NCBI RefSeq assembly: GCF_000359605.1
Contig: NZ_APML01000067.1
Location: 1 to 38,204 of the forward strand
Length of the DNA stretch: 38,204 nt
Source: Gracilibacillus halophilus YIM-C55.5
GTDB taxonomy: Bacteria > Bacillota > Bacilli > Bacillales > Amphibacillaceae
Reading direction: 5' to 3'
Positions 36,750-38,204 of this stretch are shown one piece after another. The translations under genes were made by a program, and so were the position numbers. Position 1 is the first letter of the stretch. Each line of letters begins with the position of its first letter. Under the pieces are notes generated by a model that worked only from the letters and a program-made list of their open reading frames with translations, did no database searches and had not been told where the DNA came from.

Positions 36750-37503
36750 TCGCAATCACTTCCTTTGCTAGATCAAGATATACTTCAGCACCTCTTGATT
36801 TTGGATCATATGAAATAATCGGCTGGCCATGACTAGGTGCTTCCCCTAATCGAATATTGCGCGGCACGACCGAATCATATACTTTATTTTGAAAGTATTT
36901 TTTCACTTCATCAATCACTTGTAATCCTAAGTTCGTCCGTGCATCCAGCATGGTGAGTAATACACCTTCAATCATTAACGATTTATTTAAATGCTTTTGT
37001 ACAAGACGTATGGTGTTCAGCAATTGACTCAAGCCTTCTAACGCATAATACTCACATTGCACTGGTATCATAACAGAATCAGCAGCCGTTAGCGCATTAA
37101 TCGTTAACAGTCCAAGTGAAGGAGGACAATCGACAACAATGTAATCATAGTCATCTCGCAGTTGATCCAACGCTTTCTTTAAGCGGACTTCTCGTGAGAG
37201 TGTAGAAACGAGCTCAATTTCTGCCCCCGACAACTGAATCGTTGCTGGAATAATATCTAAATTGTCACTATCCGTATGTACGCAAACTTCTTTTGCATCC
37301 ATATCTTCGACGAGTACATTATAAATGCAGCGATCGACATCAGCTTTATTGACACCGACACCACTCGTAGAATTTCCTTGTGGATCGATATCAACTATTA
37401 ATATTTTATTATTTAAATGTGCCAAACTCGCACTTAAGTTCACCGCAGATGTTGTCTTGCCTACGCCGCCTTTTTGATTGGATATGGCGATTACTTTCCC
37501 CAT
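36742..37503 (-). CDS. soj: ParA-family ATPase Soj
   Basis: 253 aa from the ATG at 37503, as in B. subtilis; the frame from 37533 is longer without a better site. The deviant Walker [29 protein letters not shown] and the Walker [13 protein letters not shown] are present. Soj with Spo0J regulates DnaA activity and origin segregation. GAGGTAGGTG precedes the start. The stop overlaps the spo0J start. Confidence 0.97.
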   Translation of the reverse strand: MGKVIAISNQKGGVGKTTSAVNLSASLAHLNNKILIVDIDPQGNSTSGVGVNKADVDRCIYNVLVEDMDAKEVCVHTDSDNLDIIPATIQLSGAEIELVSTLSREVRLKKALDQLRDDYDYIVVDCPPSLGLLTINALTAADSVMIPVQCEYYALEGLSQLLNTIRLVQKHLNKSLMIEGVLLTMLDARTNLGLQVIDEVKKYFQNKVYDSVVPRNIRLGEAPSHGQPIISYDPKSRGAEVYLDLAKEVIANG

Positions 37504-37600
37504 GGTGTCACCTACCTCTTGCTTCTTTATCATCTATTTTATCACTATTTTTACTCAATAGGCATTACAATTCTATTAAAATAAATATTAACGAAAAACG

Positions 37601-37638
37601 ACCCATCTTTTAATCTATAATTTAAGTAAAAGATGGGT
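37601..37638 (-). terminator. Terminator of noc
   Basis: ACCCATCTTTTA (37601-37612) pairs with TAAAAGATGGGT (37627-37638). On minus CGTTTTTCG follows. It is 8 nt after noc, so soj-spo0J probably has its own promoter in the gap. Confidence 0.85.
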
Positions 37639-37646
37639 GAAAATAC

Positions 37647-38204
37647 TCATTTTTGCTTCGGTATTTTTATCGTTATCTGATAAAAGTCCTCATAATCTTC
37701 TTCATCCGTTTCCAAATCAACGCCTGTATCGGATACCATATCTATGGACTGTCTAATTGTATTCATTGCAATTCTCATGTCTTTGTTAACACCTTTTAAC
37801 TTCGGTTTTTTCGGCTGTTTCTTTTCAGTTAACATGCGCTCGATTTGTTTTTCTGTCTGCTTAACATTTAGTTCTTTTTCAATAATTTGCTTTAATAAGC
37901 GCAACTGCTGTTCTTCTGTCTTCAACGCAATTAATGCTCTCGCATGCCGTTCGGTAATTTCTTTGTTTAAGATAGCTTGTTGTACCGGTTCTGGCAGTTT
38001 TAATAACCGCATCTTATTAGCGATGGTCGATTGACTCTTCCCTAAGCGTTGAGCTAAAGCTTCTTGGGTTAACTCATGCATTTCAATCAACTGTTCATAG
38101 GCTTGAGCTTCTTCAACAACGGTGAGTTCTTCACGCTGTAAATTCTCGATTAAGGCAACAGATGCAGTCTCTCTGTCATTCATTCGTCTAATAATTGCAG
38201 GCAG
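37647..38204 (-). CDS. noc: Nucleoid occlusion protein Noc, 5' end beyond window
   Basis: At least 185 residues, open to the right edge. The codons before the internal ATG at 38183 read LPAIIRR, which continues the ParB-fold, so the true start is off-window. [20 protein letters not shown] and the [23 protein letters not shown] are shared with ParB, but the C-terminal [16 protein letters not shown] with an acidic stretch and the ending [10 protein letters not shown] is Noc. Noc binds palindromic sites (ATTTCCCGGGAAAT in B. subtilis) and the membrane to block division over the nucleoid. Confidence 0.92.
   Translation of the reverse strand: MPAIIRRMNDRETASVALIENLQREELTVVEEAQAYEQLIEMHELTQEALAQRLGKSQSTIANKMRLLKLPEPVQQAILNKEITERHARALIALKTEEQQLRLLKQIIEKELNVKQTEKQIERMLTEKKQPKKPKLKGVNKDMRIAMNTIRQSIDMVSDTGVDLETDEEDYEDFYQITIKIPKQK

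Overview
The window is a low-GC Firmicute chromosome segment, most like a Bacillaceae relative of Bacillus/Gracilibacillus/Virgibacillus. The evidence is the gene order walR-walK-walH-walI-walJ-htrA, purA, dnaB-rplI-gdpP-yybS, rpsF-ssb-rpsR, ychF, yyzM and noc-soj-spo0J, together with strong AGGAGG ribosome binding sites. This is the left flank of the replication origin. noc runs off the right edge, so oriC (rsmG-mnmG-mnmE-...-dnaA in relatives) should lie some kilobases beyond it. Most genes are on the minus strand, pointing away from oriC. The genus cannot be settled from the sequence alone.

Region by region. 1-4.07 kb is an accessory/defence patch: the broken 5' part of a PLD-domain helicase gene, a type IV restriction pair mcrB-mcrC with an EVE-like reader domain in McrB, and a graveyard with an IS256 transposase fragment and two small ORFs. 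4.07-7.4 kb holds rlmH, a Lin0512-family protein, an aldo/keto reductase and manA. 7.4-8.2 kb has no gene but is densely structured: a cluster of DnaA boxes, then four 52-bp and four 51-bp tandem dyad repeats. 8.2-15.2 kb is the WalRK cell-wall stress operon. 15.3-16.7 kb is a secreted M23 peptidase with LysM and G5 domains, followed by a 20-bp-period GCGAAA repeat. 17-23.5 kb is purA (with PurR-type boxes) and the yybS-gdpP-rplI-dnaB operon, whose leader carries a terminator-like hairpin. 23.6-26.2 kb holds a HAD phosphatase convergent with serA. 26.5-28.8 kb is a thiamin-pyrimidine salvage operon (ylmB-tenA) under a TPP riboswitch. 28.9-30.7 kb is yhdT-panF pantothenate uptake. 30.7-31 kb is a second copy of the composite repeat. 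31-32.2 kb is rpsF-ssb-rpsR with an S6:S18-type leader. 32.2-38.2 kb holds ychF, parS, yyzM, two membrane proteins and the ParABS/Noc genes.

The most unusual signal is the composite repeat. A 52-bp dyad unit whose arms show compensatory changes is followed, after a constant 65-66 bp, by a 51-bp dyad unit repeated four times. The arrangement is found at 7.76-8.18 kb and again at 30.71-30.98 kb, with a solitary 51-bp unit at 24.46 kb. The first copy lies only 80 bp from a DnaA-box cluster. Together with parS, Noc and ParB on the same segment, this suggests a region rich in chromosome-organising signals, but the function of the repeats is unknown.
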